From Algibacillus agarilyticus (lineage in GTDB: Bacteria; Pseudomonadota; Gammaproteobacteria; Enterobacterales; Alteromonadaceae): a stretch of 64,000 bases of DNA. The stretch spans positions 1 through 64,000 of the forward strand of contig NZ_QMED01000006.1 in the NCBI RefSeq assembly GCF_003286125.1, in the 5' to 3' direction. Of the stretch, positions 26,919 to 35,569 are shown piece after piece; positions within the stretch are counted from its first letter, which is position 1, and the number at the start of each line of letters is the position of its first letter. The notes under the pieces are model-generated. The model saw only the letters and a program-made list of their open reading frames with translations. It did no database searches and was not told the origin of the DNA. The position numbers were made by a program, and so were the translations under genes.

Positions 26919-28700
26919 TTAGGAAAACGTTATAACAGGGTCGCCTGCCGAAACAGAATCACCCTCTTTGATATGAACTTGAGTGATCACGCCATCTTTA
27001 ACAGCACGAATTTCAGTTTCCATCTTCATAGCTTCCATGATGATAACGACATCACCGGCACCAATTTCTTGACCGTCAGAGACAAGCACTTTGAATATAT
27101 TGCCAGAAAGCGGAGCATTTAATGTTTCATTACCTTCAACAGATGCAGACTGTGGCAATACATCAGTAACCGATGCAGGTGTAATGTTAGAGATTGTGCC
27201 ACTTGGCGCAACTTCAACATGAAACAATTTACCATCAACTTTAACATCATAGGCAGCCGGATCTTTTGACGCTGGCGCTTTATCATTTTGATCAATAACA
27301 ACCGCAGCTTCACCCGTAGGAGCGGGTTCAAACGCATCTGGGTTATTACGATTTTCTAAAAACTTAAGACCAATTTGCGGGAATAAAGCATACGTTAATA
27401 CGTCATCAACTTGCTCATCGGCTAATTTAATGTCTTTCGCTTTAACTTCATCAAGTAACTCAGCTGTTAACTTGTCTAATTCAGGTTCAATTAAATCAGC
27501 AGGACGACATGTAATAGCTTCTGCGCCATCTAAAACACGCGCTTGTAATTCAGCATTAAGCGGCGCTGGAGCAGAACCATATTCGCCTTTAAGCACACCA
27601 GACGTTTCTTTAGTAATTGATTTGTAACGCTCACCAGTTAAAACATTCAACACGGCTTGCGTACCTACAATTTGCGATGTAGGGGTTACTAAAGGAATAA
27701 AACCTAAATCTTCACGAACACGTGGGATTTCTTTTAATACTTCATCAAGACGATCGGCTGCACCTTGCTCTCGCAATTGGCTTTCCATGTTCGTTAACAT
27801 GCCACCAGGGACTTGAGCCGTTAAAATACGTGCATCAACACCTTTCAACTCACCTTCAAATTTCGCATATTTTTTACGAACTTCTCTGAAGTAAGTTGCA
27901 ATCTCTTCCATATCGGTAAGATTGAGGCCAGTATCGCGCTCTGTGCCTTCAACAATAGAAACTAAAGTTTCGGTAGCTGAATGCCCATATGTCATACTCA
28001 TGCTTGATACAGCAGAATCTAGCATATCAATACCGGCATCAATGGCTTTCATATAGGTTGCAGTGCTTAAACCTGTTGTTGCGTGGCATTGCATAGCAAT
28101 AGGAACCGATACGGTTTCTTTTAAGCGGCCAACTAATTCTTCAACAACATAAGGTTTTAATAAACCAGCCATGTCTTTAATACAAATTGAGTGAACACCT
28201 AAGTCTTCAATTTGACGCGCTAAATCAAGCCACTTGTCCATAGTATGAACAGGACTAACAGTATACGACAATGTACCCTGAGCATGAGCGCCAACATTGA
28301 CAGCGGCTTTAACCGCAGTTTGTAAATTGCGCACATCATTCATTGCATCAAAAATTCGGAATACATCAACACCATTAGTGTGAGCACGTTCAACGAATTT
28401 TGTAACAACATCGTCAGCATAATGACGATAACCTAATAGATTTTGACCACGTAGCAACATTTGTTGACGGGTATTAGGCATGGCTTTTTTAAGCGCGCGA
28501 ATACGTTCCCATGGATCTTCACCCAAGTAACGAATACATGAATCAAATGTTGCGCCGCCCCAACTTTCAATAGACCAGTAACCGACCTTATCAAGTTTTT
28601 CGGCAATCGGAAGCATATCTTCCAAACGGAAGCGAGTGGCGAGTAATGACTGATGAGCATCACGAAGCACAAGCTCTGTTATAGCTAGTGGTTTAGACAT
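26919..28700 (-). CDS. oadA: Oxaloacetate decarboxylase alpha subunit (biotin carrier)
   Basis: This 593-residue soluble subunit transfers CO2 from oxaloacetate to biotin. The N-terminal carboxyltransferase barrel ([38 protein letters not shown]) is followed by a conserved association domain, a Pro/Ala linker and a C-terminal biotinyl domain with MEAMKMETE, where the central Lys is biotinylated. Together with the beta and gamma subunits it forms a primary Na+ pump, fitting a marine bacterium. Confidence 0.95.
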   Translation of the reverse strand: MSKPLAITELVLRDAHQSLLATRFRLEDMLPIAEKLDKVGYWSIESWGGATFDSCIRYLGEDPWERIRALKKAMPNTRQQMLLRGQNLLGYRHYADDVVTKFVERAHTNGVDVFRIFDAMNDVRNLQTAVKAAVNVGAHAQGTLSYTVSPVHTMDKWLDLARQIEDLGVHSICIKDMAGLLKPYVVEELVGRLKETVSVPIAMQCHATTGLSTATYMKAIDAGIDMLDSAVSSMSMTYGHSATETLVSIVEGTERDTGLNLTDMEEIATYFREVRKKYAKFEGELKGVDARILTAQVPGGMLTNMESQLREQGAADRLDEVLKEIPRVREDLGFIPLVTPTSQIVGTQAVLNVLTGERYKSITKETSGVLKGEYGSAPAPLNAELQARVLDGAEAITCRPADLIEPELDKLTAELLDEVKAKDIKLADEQVDDVLTYALFPQIGLKFLENRNNPDAFEPAPTGEAAVVIDQNDKAPASKDPAAYDVKVDGKLFHVEVAPSGTISNITPASVTDVLPQSASVEGNETLNAPLSGNIFKVLVSDGQEIGAGDVVIIMEAMKMETEIRAVKDGVITQVHIKEGDSVSAGDPVITFS

Positions 28701-28721
28701 AATATTATCTCCTGCTAAAAC

Positions 28722-28967
28722 TTACTTTTGACGATGTTGATGAATGGCAGCTGAAATAGCAGCAGTGATTTTGGCCGATCGGGCTGTATCATTAGTCGAG
28801 TTAGGGCGAATAGCTGATTGAACGGGTTTAGTTTCAATCTCTCCACCAAAAAACTTCGACATTAATTCGATACAAATGATTAATAACCCTAAAAAGGCAA
28901 ATACAACCACCATGCCAACCAACATCAAGTTAGCCGCATCCCCTAATAAATTACTAAGATTTTCCAT
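28722..28967 (-). CDS. oadG: Oxaloacetate decarboxylase gamma subunit
   Basis: This 81-residue protein has a single N-terminal membrane helix (LMLVGMVVVFAFLGLLIICIEL) and a short basic tail, typical of OadG, which anchors alpha to beta. Unlike many gamma subunits, its C-terminal tail has few histidines (HQH). First gene of the operon, 21 bp before oadA. Confidence 0.88.
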   Translation of the reverse strand: MENLSNLLGDAANLMLVGMVVVFAFLGLLIICIELMSKFFGGEIETKPVQSAIRPNSTNDTARSAKITAAISAAIHQHRQK

Positions 28968-29335
28968 ACCATCATTTCATATTAAAATGCAGAGGCATAC
29001 ATATACATCGCACAAGGGTAAAAATCAAATTTTAGACCCATCAATTAGCTATAATGTATGTACAAACTTATTTGTAAATCACCCCTAACTGAGTCATTTA
29101 CCGAATAAGCATAAAATATTAACATTTTGTTAATACATGCACTCTGACAGTTGATTAAAGTGTTTCAAACATTGTAAAACGGTGTCTCACCCTTGTATTT
29201 CTTTTCGGGTGTTTTTTACACTCATTTTTAATTATTTAACTCTTTATTTGATTTTTGTACGTATAAGAATGTTAATAATAGCAGGTTGGTCTGTATTTAG
29301 AAGAGAAAGCATTGAAAATGGACATTAAGATGAAA
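28968..29335. other. Intergenic region upstream of oadG and the tRNA cluster
   Basis: No open frame with coding character was seen. It must carry the oadG promoter on the minus strand. A weak CACCC...GGGTG stem followed by six T residues occurs near 29190-29216 on the plus strand. Nothing else is recognisable. Confidence 0.5.
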
Positions 29336-29412
29336 TGGTGCGCGTGGAAGGATTCGAACCTCCGACCGCCTGGTTCGTAGCCAGGAACTCTATCCAGCTG
29401 AGCTACACGCGC
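29336..29412 (-). tRNA. tRNA-Arg (anticodon ACG), copy 1
   Basis: On the minus strand: acceptor GCGCGTG/CACGCGC, D arm GCTC/GAGT, anticodon stem-loop CCTGG-CTACGAA-CCAGG (ACG), T loop TTCGAAT, encoded CCA. 77 nt. Confidence 0.96.
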
Positions 29413-29439
29413 ACATTCATAAAAAAAATTTCGAAAAAA

Positions 29440-29516
29440 TGGTGCGCGTGGAAGGATTCGAACCTCCGACCGCCTGGTTCGTAGCCAGGAACTCTATCCA
29501 GCTGAGCTACACGCGC
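29440..29516 (-). tRNA. tRNA-Arg (anticodon ACG), copy 2
   Basis: This gene is identical in sequence to copy 1 as far as I can compare, 27 bp away. It is probably co-transcribed with copy 1 and the tRNA-Ser. Confidence 0.96.
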
Positions 29517-29538
29517 ACATTCTTACAAAATTACGAAA

Positions 29539-29631
29539 TGGCGGTGAGGGAGGGATTCGAACCCTCGATAGAGCTACAAACCCTATACTCCCTTAGCAGG
29601 GGAGCGCCTTCGGCCGCTCGGCCACCTCACC
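29539..29631 (-). tRNA. tRNA-Ser (anticodon GCU)
   Basis: This type II tRNA has a long variable arm. Acceptor GGTGAGG/CCTCACC, anticodon loop CTGCTAA (GCT), T loop TTCGAAT, encoded CCA; 93 nt. It is first in the three-tRNA cluster on the minus strand. Confidence 0.96.
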
Positions 29632-29836
29632 GTTTCGTGGGGCGCATATTAAAGAAATCTGCGACCAAGTCAACGACTTTTATAAAAAAAAACACTTTTT
29701 TTTATCGTTCGCTCAAAACATAATCAATATGAGCAAAGCAACGTTCGATATGATGGTAAATAAACCAATTAAGGCATTATTTACATACACATCAATTTAT
29801 AACTTTAGCGCAAAATAAAACGACTTACCGACTTTA

Positions 29837-30589
29837 TTATGCATTTTTTAATGATTTTCGAATAATACCTTTACTCGCAAGGGTACTAATGGCATCAAAA
29901 GTCGCTTGTTCAATAACATCTTTAGCATATTGAGGCATCGCTTGATGCATTGCTGTCACTAATTCATGATAATACTGAGATGAATTATTTTGTAATAAAG
30001 TAATTAAATGGATAATCGCCGGTGTAACTAACATAAAATCAACGTCTAGTTCCTTGTTTCGATAAACAACTAAACAAGTCGCTGTTTCGGGGGCCTCTTG
30101 AGGTTGATAATCCAAAGAGATTAAATGCACAGGGTTTTGATATTGTAATGGCCAAATAGCTTCAGAGAGTGTTAATAAGGCCGTGTTAATATCGTCAACA
30201 TCACACCATTCGTAAGTTTGCGTTTCAATTTTAATTGAAACAGCTAATTCAACCCATTCGTAATGAGCCAATTCAAGCATAAAGTGTGGATCATCAGGAG
30301 TAAGCTGGTATTCACTCGCAATAAAATTAACAAACTCTTCTGCTATATCTAAAAAAATGGGCGAATGACATTGATGTTCCACAAAAAAGCAACGCACAAG
30401 CCGTTGCCAATCATATTCACAATAAAGAGATCGCAATACAGGAAAAGCAGAAGATACAAAACCTTCGATATTATTAAAAAATAAATCGCGGTAAATAGCC
30501 ATACGTCGATCATCAATGCCAACAGGCGCTTTAGAATTATCTGGATCTTTTATATGTTCAGCAAACTCATGCTGTAGATTTTGAAACAT
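29837..30589 (-). CDS. DUF2063 partner protein of the MNIO RiPP enzyme (HvfC/BufC type)
   Basis: This 250-residue protein has the N-terminal DUF2063 'putative DNA-binding' region (residues about 5-95: RRMAIYRDLFFNNIEGFVSSAFPVL...RCFFVEHQCHSPIFLDIAEEFVNFI). In MNIO RiPP systems such as HvfABC and bufferins, this partner binds precursor and enzyme. Its C-terminal half is family-variable. It begins 11 bp after the MNIO gene and is the last gene visible in the operon; no DoxX-like HvfD gene follows. Confidence 0.85.
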   Translation of the reverse strand: MFQNLQHEFAEHIKDPDNSKAPVGIDDRRMAIYRDLFFNNIEGFVSSAFPVLRSLYCEYDWQRLVRCFFVEHQCHSPIFLDIAEEFVNFIASEYQLTPDDPHFMLELAHYEWVELAVSIKIETQTYEWCDVDDINTALLTLSEAIWPLQYQNPVHLISLDYQPQEAPETATCLVVYRNKELDVDFMLVTPAIIHLITLLQNNSSQYYHELVTAMHQAMPQYAKDVIEQATFDAISTLASKGIIRKSLKNA

Positions 30590-30600
30590 ATACAGCCTCT

Positions 30601-31425
30601 TTATTTATATTGCATTTGTATGCTATTAATTTTTTTAAGCTCACGACACAACATTTCAGTTGCCGGGATATTAAAATCACGTTCAAGTAAAGTCGGAAAC
30701 AGACCATGTTGCTGATAAGCCAAATCAAGCAACTGCCAAACAGGCTCAATAACATCGGCTCCGTGTGTATCAACCATTAAATCAGCCGCTTCTTCGTAAT
30801 GCCCAGCGATGTGTCCATAAGCGATACGCTCTGTTGGCATCGCATTAAGAAAAGCTTTAGCATCATAACCATGATTGATCGAGTTTACATATATGTTATT
30901 TACATCGAGTAATAACTGGCAATCAGCTTGCTCTAATACAGCCAGTGTAAAATCAAGCTCTGTCATTTCTTGGCCGGGTGCGGCATAGTAAGAGACGTTT
31001 TCAATAATCAATGGCCGTTCAATAATATCTTGCACTTGCTTAATTCGTTGTACTACGTGTTTCACGGCATCTTGAGTAAAAGGAATAGGCATAAGATCAT
31101 ATAAATGCCCATTCGCAGAGCAATAGCTAAGATGTTCTGAATAAGCAATGATGTTATGGGTATCTAAAAATGCTTTTACCTTTTTAACAAATTCAATATC
31201 TAGCGGATCTGGGCTACCAATCGATAAAGATAAACCGTGGCACACAAATTGATTTTTCTCGGTAAGAGAAGCGAATTGTTTGCCAAACTTCCCGCCTAAT
31301 GTCATCCAATTTTCTGGTGCCACTTCCATAAACCCGACATCACTCGGTACTTGTTGGCAAAACTCACTTAACATGTCGCGACGCAGCCCTAATCCAACCG
31401 GGTTAAGATGTTTCAAAACGCTCAT
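30601..31425 (-). CDS. DUF692 multinuclear non-heme iron oxidative enzyme (MNIO) for RiPP maturation
   Basis: This 274-residue TIM-barrel enzyme has metal ligands visible in order: H63 in CHGLSLSIGS, E97-H98 in SEHLSYC, E142 in IENVS, D174/N176 in LLLDVNNIYVNS, H185, H205 and H209 in GHIAGH, D219/H221 in DTHG, and E248 in LLERD. MNIO enzymes use two or three iron atoms and O2 to convert peptidyl cysteines, for example to oxazolone-thioamide or thiooxazole products. The Cys-rich precursor gene upstream and the DUF2063 gene downstream complete a HvfABC-like set. The exact modification here is inferred. Confidence 0.92.
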   Translation of the reverse strand: MSVLKHLNPVGLGLRRDMLSEFCQQVPSDVGFMEVAPENWMTLGGKFGKQFASLTEKNQFVCHGLSLSIGSPDPLDIEFVKKVKAFLDTHNIIAYSEHLSYCSANGHLYDLMPIPFTQDAVKHVVQRIKQVQDIIERPLIIENVSYYAAPGQEMTELDFTLAVLEQADCQLLLDVNNIYVNSINHGYDAKAFLNAMPTERIAYGHIAGHYEEAADLMVDTHGADVIEPVWQLLDLAYQQHGLFPTLLERDFNIPATEMLCRELKKINSIQMQYK

Positions 31426-31440
31426 ATAATAATTCTCTAA

Positions 31441-31470
31441 AAATAAAAAACGCAGCCATTAGCTGCGTTT
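31441..31470 (-). terminator. Intrinsic terminator/attenuator between precursor and MNIO genes
   Basis: On the minus strand AAACGCAGC pairs with GCTGCGTTT (9-bp stem, 5-nt loop), followed by TTTTTTATTTTT. It lies 32 bp after the precursor stop and 16 bp before the MNIO start. It should let precursor mRNA outnumber enzyme mRNA. Confidence 0.8.
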
Positions 31471-31501
31471 AATTTGTGTGGTCAATCAAGCTAAAATAAA
31501 C

Positions 31502-32041
31502 TTATTTAGTACCGCCACATTTACCTTCGCCGCACTTGCCTTCTTTCTCGGCTTTGCCGCCACATTTACCTTCGCCGCACTTGCCTTCTTTCTCGGCTTT
31601 GCCGCCACATTTACCTTCGCCGCACTTGCCTTCTTTCTCGGCTTTGCCACCACATTTACCTTCGCCGCACTTGCCTTCTTTCTCGGCTTTGCCGCCACAC
31701 TTACCTTCGCCGCACTTGCCTTCTTTCTCGGCTTTTCCGCCACATTTACCTTCGCCGCACTTACCTTCTTTCTCGGCTTTACCGCCACATTTACCTTCGC
31801 CGCACTTGCCTTCTTTCTCGGCTTTACCGCCACACTTACCTTCGCCGCACTTGCCTTCTTTCTCGGCTTTACCACCACATTTGCCTTCGCCGCACTTAGC
31901 TTCAGCCATAGATAATTGATAACCCGACGGTAGATCTTGGATCGCAAACGGGGTTGCAGATGCCGACGTTGATAATGCTAATGAACCAACCATAACCGCA
32001 CCGACTGTTGCTGCAACTGATGTTTTCTTTATTGTATTCAT
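31502..32041 (-). CDS. HvfA-like Cys-rich RiPP precursor with nine tandem EGKCG-type repeats
   Basis: This 179-residue secreted precursor peptide has a signal peptide (residues about 1-29, cleavage after SASA), a short leader-like segment (TPFAIQDLPSGYQLSMAEA), then nine copies of a 15-residue unit KCGEGKCGGKAEKEG, the last truncated (ending CGGTK). There are 18 Cys and, by my count, 17 EGKCG motifs. EGKCG peptides of the Haemophilus HvfA type are modified by an MNIO and bind copper. Haemophilus HvfA has, from memory, about six motifs, so this is roughly a threefold expansion. It lies first in the operon, with AGGGA before the ATG. Confidence 0.9.
   Translation of the reverse strand: MNTIKKTSVAATVGAVMVGSLALSTSASATPFAIQDLPSGYQLSMAEAKCGEGKCGGKAEKEGKCGEGKCGGKAEKEGKCGEGKCGGKAEKEGKCGEGKCGGKAEKEGKCGEGKCGGKAEKEGKCGEGKCGGKAEKEGKCGEGKCGGKAEKEGKCGEGKCGGKAEKEGKCGEGKCGGTK
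31505..31897 (-). repeat. 45-bp tandem repeat array inside the precursor gene
   Basis: Eight full 45-bp units plus a 33-bp partial unit encode residues 49-179. Units differ only at scattered, mostly silent third positions (for example GCC/ACC, TTG/TTA and CAC/CAT on the plus strand). This points to homogenisation by recombination or slippage with selection on the peptide. Confidence 0.93.
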
Positions 32042-32082
32042 GTGTAAATTCCCTGATAAACTAATTATGTGTTTTGTTATTA

Positions 32083-32106
32083 ATAAGACCTCAACAGTCT
32101 TATTTA
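32083..32106. promoter_or_regulatory. Hairpin in the leader of the precursor gene
   Basis: AATAAGAC pairs with GTCTTATT around a short loop about 45 bp upstream of the precursor ATG. It has no T tract and could stabilise the leader RNA or be an operator. Function unknown. Confidence 0.35.
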
Positions 32107-32151
32107 TATTTCATTATTATTTATTTTTTTGTGCTTCTGACCCCACACATA

Positions 32152-32180
32152 AAAATAATGAGGCCAAAGCCTCATTATTT
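32152..32180 (-). terminator. Terminator of the PstS-like/porin operon
   Basis: AATAATGAGGC and GCCTCATTATT form an 11-bp stem with a short loop. T residues follow on the minus strand, 22 bp beyond the PstS-like gene. Confidence 0.85.
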
Positions 32181-32202
32181 TAAGTGGTGCATTATAAAGC
32201 GA

Positions 32203-32610
32203 TTAAAAAGTAGCAATTACTTTGACATCCGGCGTTACACTATCGCTGCTAATATACCCAATAGCATCTGGCGAAGATTTCACTTTGTTAATCACCTCTG
32301 CATCTGAACTTAACGTATCAGGTGGTGAGCCTTTACCGGTAAACACATATTTACCCCAATAAGCATTAATTTGTGCTGCCGATCGCTGTATTACTGATTT
32401 TTCAAACTCTTGTCTTACACTATTACCATCCGCCAAATTAAACGGTGTAATATCGCTGCCTGAAGGAAAAGACTTGTCTTTGCCCATAAAAATCCGACTT
32501 ATTTGTTTTCTATCAAGTGCATCACCCACACTCGGGTTAACAATGACAGCCACCTCTGCAGATACGCTAAAAACAAACAAGCCAATAATTAAAGTTGTTA
32601 AACGTTTCAT
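32203..32610 (-). CDS. Small PstS-like phosphate/anion-binding periplasmic protein
   Basis: This 135-residue protein has a signal peptide (MKRLTTLIIGLFVFSVSA) and one lobe of a PBP-like fold: VIVNPSVGDALDRKQISRIF and IQRSAAQINAYWGKYVFTGKG. The KSSPDAIGYISSDSV segment matches the phosphate-binding-protein family used with Pst transporters. It is about half the length of PstS, and no ABC transporter genes are adjacent. It lies 9 bp after a porin-like gene, a pairing seen in marine gammaproteobacteria. Ligand unknown. Confidence 0.75.
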   Translation of the reverse strand: MKRLTTLIIGLFVFSVSAEVAVIVNPSVGDALDRKQISRIFMGKDKSFPSGSDITPFNLADGNSVRQEFEKSVIQRSAAQINAYWGKYVFTGKGSPPDTLSSDAEVINKVKSSPDAIGYISSDSVTPDVKVIATF

Positions 32611-32619
32611 ATTAGCCTC

Positions 32620-33777
32620 CTAAAACATTAAATCGATACCGAAGCGTAATGCCGATACATCAAGGTTTCGATTCTCTTGTTCAAAATTAGTGTATTCCAC
32701 TTTTAATGCCGCACTATAACTTAAATCATAACGAACACCCAGAGACCATGATTTTGCATCAGATAATTGTGCTATTTCTGCATTGTTAAGTACAGTCTGA
32801 TCCACTATCGTATTAACAGGCAAGCCACTGGTTGGCTCAACAACGGGTGTACCATTAGCTAACGTTAAAGGAATAGAAAATAACGCAGCGTCATTAGCTT
32901 CATCATCGGCTTTTTCAAATGTCGCTAATACAATAAAACGCTCAAAACGGCGGCCTACGGATAAATAAGAACGTTTTTGCACCGCTAATAAAGAATCAGC
33001 CACTTCTAATTCTGTATATTCTAGTTCGGCTAGCCAATCGTTATAGTCAATTTTTCCGCCAATCCCAAAAAAAGTACCATCATCTTTTTCAGGCTTCAAA
33101 TCGTTTTCAGCTTGTGTCAAACCATAAGCTTGTAACAATGTGCTTAATGACCCTAAACTCGCATCAAAAGTAACATCGCCAACAATATAACCGCTGCGTA
33201 AGCTCAACCACTCATCATACTCTAAAGTTAAATTGATGCCAGAAAGGCTATCCACATTAATATCTTCACTGGAGTATGACCCCGTAAAGCCTTGTACCAT
33301 ATAATCAAATACAGAGACTTGCCCCGTTTTAACGAGAGATAAGCCTTCATAAGTACTAAAAGGCAAGTTATAAACCAGTTGAGGTGGTTTTACCCAATTA
33401 TAGGAGAAACCCACATCAAGAAAATCGGAATAACGATAAAAAGGAACACGCAGTTTACCCGCATTTAATTTTAACGTATTGGATATTTGGTAAGTAATAT
33501 ACGCCCATTCCATTTCAACATCAAAATCGTTATTCCCTCTTGCTAAGAGCTGGGTTGTCGCAGATAAGCCTTCGCCTAAATCAGATGAGGCTTGGATCGC
33601 AAATAACGACTCAGGTTTAAAACTCAACTCATCTTTATAACCTCTAAGGGTTTGATCACTATCTAAAGCAATCCCCCCAACAACAGATGCAAACCCTCTA
33701 AACTCAAGTTCTGCCGCTGCATTAAATGAACACAATAACGCACTGGCTAAAGTGGATAACAGTATCTTATTTTTCAT
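32620..33777 (-). CDS. Porin-like outer-membrane beta-barrel protein
   Basis: This 385-residue protein has a signal peptide (ending NAAAE near residue 23), alternating beta-strand patterns throughout (for example YVRF-like strands such as LKLNAGKLRVPFYRYSDFLDVG) and a C-terminal aromatic ending, LRFGIDLMF. This is consistent with a general or phosphate-selective porin. It is transcribed ahead of the PstS-like gene in the same operon. The family is not identified more precisely. Confidence 0.75.
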   Translation of the reverse strand: MKNKILLSTLASALLCSFNAAAELEFRGFASVVGGIALDSDQTLRGYKDELSFKPESLFAIQASSDLGEGLSATTQLLARGNNDFDVEMEWAYITYQISNTLKLNAGKLRVPFYRYSDFLDVGFSYNWVKPPQLVYNLPFSTYEGLSLVKTGQVSVFDYMVQGFTGSYSSEDINVDSLSGINLTLEYDEWLSLRSGYIVGDVTFDASLGSLSTLLQAYGLTQAENDLKPEKDDGTFFGIGGKIDYNDWLAELEYTELEVADSLLAVQKRSYLSVGRRFERFIVLATFEKADDEANDAALFSIPLTLANGTPVVEPTSGLPVNTIVDQTVLNNAEIAQLSDAKSWSLGVRYDLSYSAALKVEYTNFEQENRNLDVSALRFGIDLMF

Positions 33778-33901
33778 AAATAAACCTATTAGAACGTGAT
33801 TAGAATTATATTAGGACAATATTAAAATCTAAATTCGGCTTTAAAACGGCTGGTAAATTAAGGCTTTAATTCGTCTTAATTTAGGTATAGCAGAAAAAAT
33901 T

Positions 33902-33935
33902 AAAAAAAAAAGCTTGTAACAAATACAAGCTTTTT
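33902..33935 (-). terminator. Terminator of lysS
   Basis: AAAAAGCTTGTA pairs with TACAAGCTTTTT (12-bp stem, ACAAA loop). The minus strand continues with a long T run, 38 bp after the lysS stop. Confidence 0.88.
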
Positions 33936-33972
33936 ATACCTCTTTCAGGCGTTGTTACTAACTAAAGGGTCT

Positions 33973-35514
33973 TTAGTCTTGTAACGGCTTCATGTGAGGG
34001 AATAAAATGACATCTTTGATCGTCGGTGAATCACTGAATAACATTACTAAGCGATCAATGCCTATACCCTCACCCGCGGTAGGGGGCAAGCCATATTCAA
34101 GCGCAGTCACGTAATCTTCGTCATAATGCATCGCTTCATCATCACCGGCATCTTTTTCTTCAACCTGCTTTTTAAAGCGACCCGCTTGGTCTTCTGCGTC
34201 ATTTAACTCAGAGAACCCATTCGCTAATTCACGTCCACCAACAAAAAACTCAAAACGGTCAGTGACGAAGGCATTATCGTCGTTGCGGCGAGCTAATGGT
34301 GAAACTTCCCATGGATATGCCGTAATGAATGTTGGGTTATCCAGTTTTTCTTCAGCGGTTGCTTCAAAAATTTCGCACAAATATTTACCAGGGCCCCAAG
34401 CTGACTGCTTAGGTGAATCTGCAATGCCCACTTGTTTAGCTATCGCTTTTAACGCTTCAAAATTATTCTCAGGATCGTTAATAACCGTTGCATCTAACTC
34501 AGGTGCATATTTCAAAATAGCTTCGTTCATCGTTAAACGGGCAAAAGGCTGACCAAAGTCATAATTTTTCTCAGCCGTAACTTCACCATTTTCATCACGA
34601 ATTGTGTTTTTAACTATCGTTGTGCCTAAAATATCCTGCGCTAAGGTACGCAACATATCTTCAGTTAAATCCATCAAATCATTATAGTCAGCATAAGCTT
34701 GATAGAATTCAATCATGGTGAATTCAGGGTTATGGCGCGTGCTTAAGCCTTCATTACGGAAATTGCGATTAATTTCAAAAACACGCTCAAAGCCGCCAAC
34801 CACTAAACGTTTTAAGTACAATTCTGGTGCGATACGTAAATACATATCAATGTCTAACGCATTATGATGAGTAACAAATGGACGAGCTGTCGCACCGCCA
34901 GGTATAACTTGTAACATCGGCGTTTCAACTTCCATGAATCGACGATCAGATAAATAACGACGAATACCACTTACCACTTGTGAGCGGATAGCAAACACGT
35001 TACGCGTTTGCTCGTTGATCATTAAATCAATGTAACGTTGACGATATTTGATCTCTTGATCAGCTAAGCCATGATATTTTTCAGGTAACGGACGTAATGA
35101 CTTGGTTAATAACTCATATTCGGCCATATGAACATATAAGTCACCTTTACCAGATTTACTTAACGCACCTTTAACACCAATAATGTCACCAATATCAAGT
35201 TGACCATACTTCTCTTTAAGCGTTTTTTGTACTGTCTTATCAGCATAAGCTTGAATACGGCCCGACATATCTTGTAACGCTAAAAAAGGGCCTCGTTTCG
35301 CTAAAATACGACCCGCAATACAAACAACATTCGCTTCAGATGTCAGTTGCTCTTTGTCTTTATCGCCATGAGCAGCTTGTAAATCAGCGGCATAATCTTC
35401 ACGACGCCATTTATTTGGGTGACCGTTTGCATCACATTGACTACGAATAGCATCTAATTTTGCACGACGCTCTGCAATTAACTTATTTTCATCTTGCTGA
35501 TTTTGATCAGACAT
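33973..35514 (-). CDS. lysS: Lysyl-tRNA synthetase, class II
   Basis: This 513-residue enzyme charges tRNA-Lys. The N-terminal OB fold ([30 protein letters not shown]) binds the anticodon. Motif 2 ([15 protein letters not shown]...[17 protein letters not shown]) and motif 3 ([18 protein letters not shown]) form the class II catalytic core. It lies directly after prfB, the same prfB-lysS order as in E. coli. Confidence 0.96.
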   Translation of the reverse strand: MSDQNQQDENKLIAERRAKLDAIRSQCDANGHPNKWRREDYAADLQAAHGDKDKEQLTSEANVVCIAGRILAKRGPFLALQDMSGRIQAYADKTVQKTLKEKYGQLDIGDIIGVKGALSKSGKGDLYVHMAEYELLTKSLRPLPEKYHGLADQEIKYRQRYIDLMINEQTRNVFAIRSQVVSGIRRYLSDRRFMEVETPMLQVIPGGATARPFVTHHNALDIDMYLRIAPELYLKRLVVGGFERVFEINRNFRNEGLSTRHNPEFTMIEFYQAYADYNDLMDLTEDMLRTLAQDILGTTIVKNTIRDENGEVTAEKNYDFGQPFARLTMNEAILKYAPELDATVINDPENNFEALKAIAKQVGIADSPKQSAWGPGKYLCEIFEATAEEKLDNPTFITAYPWEVSPLARRNDDNAFVTDRFEFFVGGRELANGFSELNDAEDQAGRFKKQVEEKDAGDDEAMHYDEDYVTALEYGLPPTAGEGIGIDRLVMLFSDSPTIKDVILFPHMKPLQD

Positions 35515-35569
35515 TTTTCATTACCTGTTTAATGCGTGTGACGTGCACACGTCACTGATAGTGTTTAAA

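Noticed and set aside
29439-29723. 94-codon plus-strand frame (MVRVEGFEPPTAW-like)
   Set aside because: A well-known artefact of reading antisense through tRNA-Arg and tRNA-Ser genes.
31505-31897. CRISPR-like array appearance
   Set aside because: Repeats are directly abutting with no unique spacers and lie within one coding frame; there are no cas genes.
31478-31947. Open frames of 127-153 codons overlapping the RiPP precursor on both strands
   Set aside because: They arise because a 45-bp unit without stops is repeated; they lack conserved starts, and only the minus frame from 32041 has a signal peptide and ribosome-binding site.
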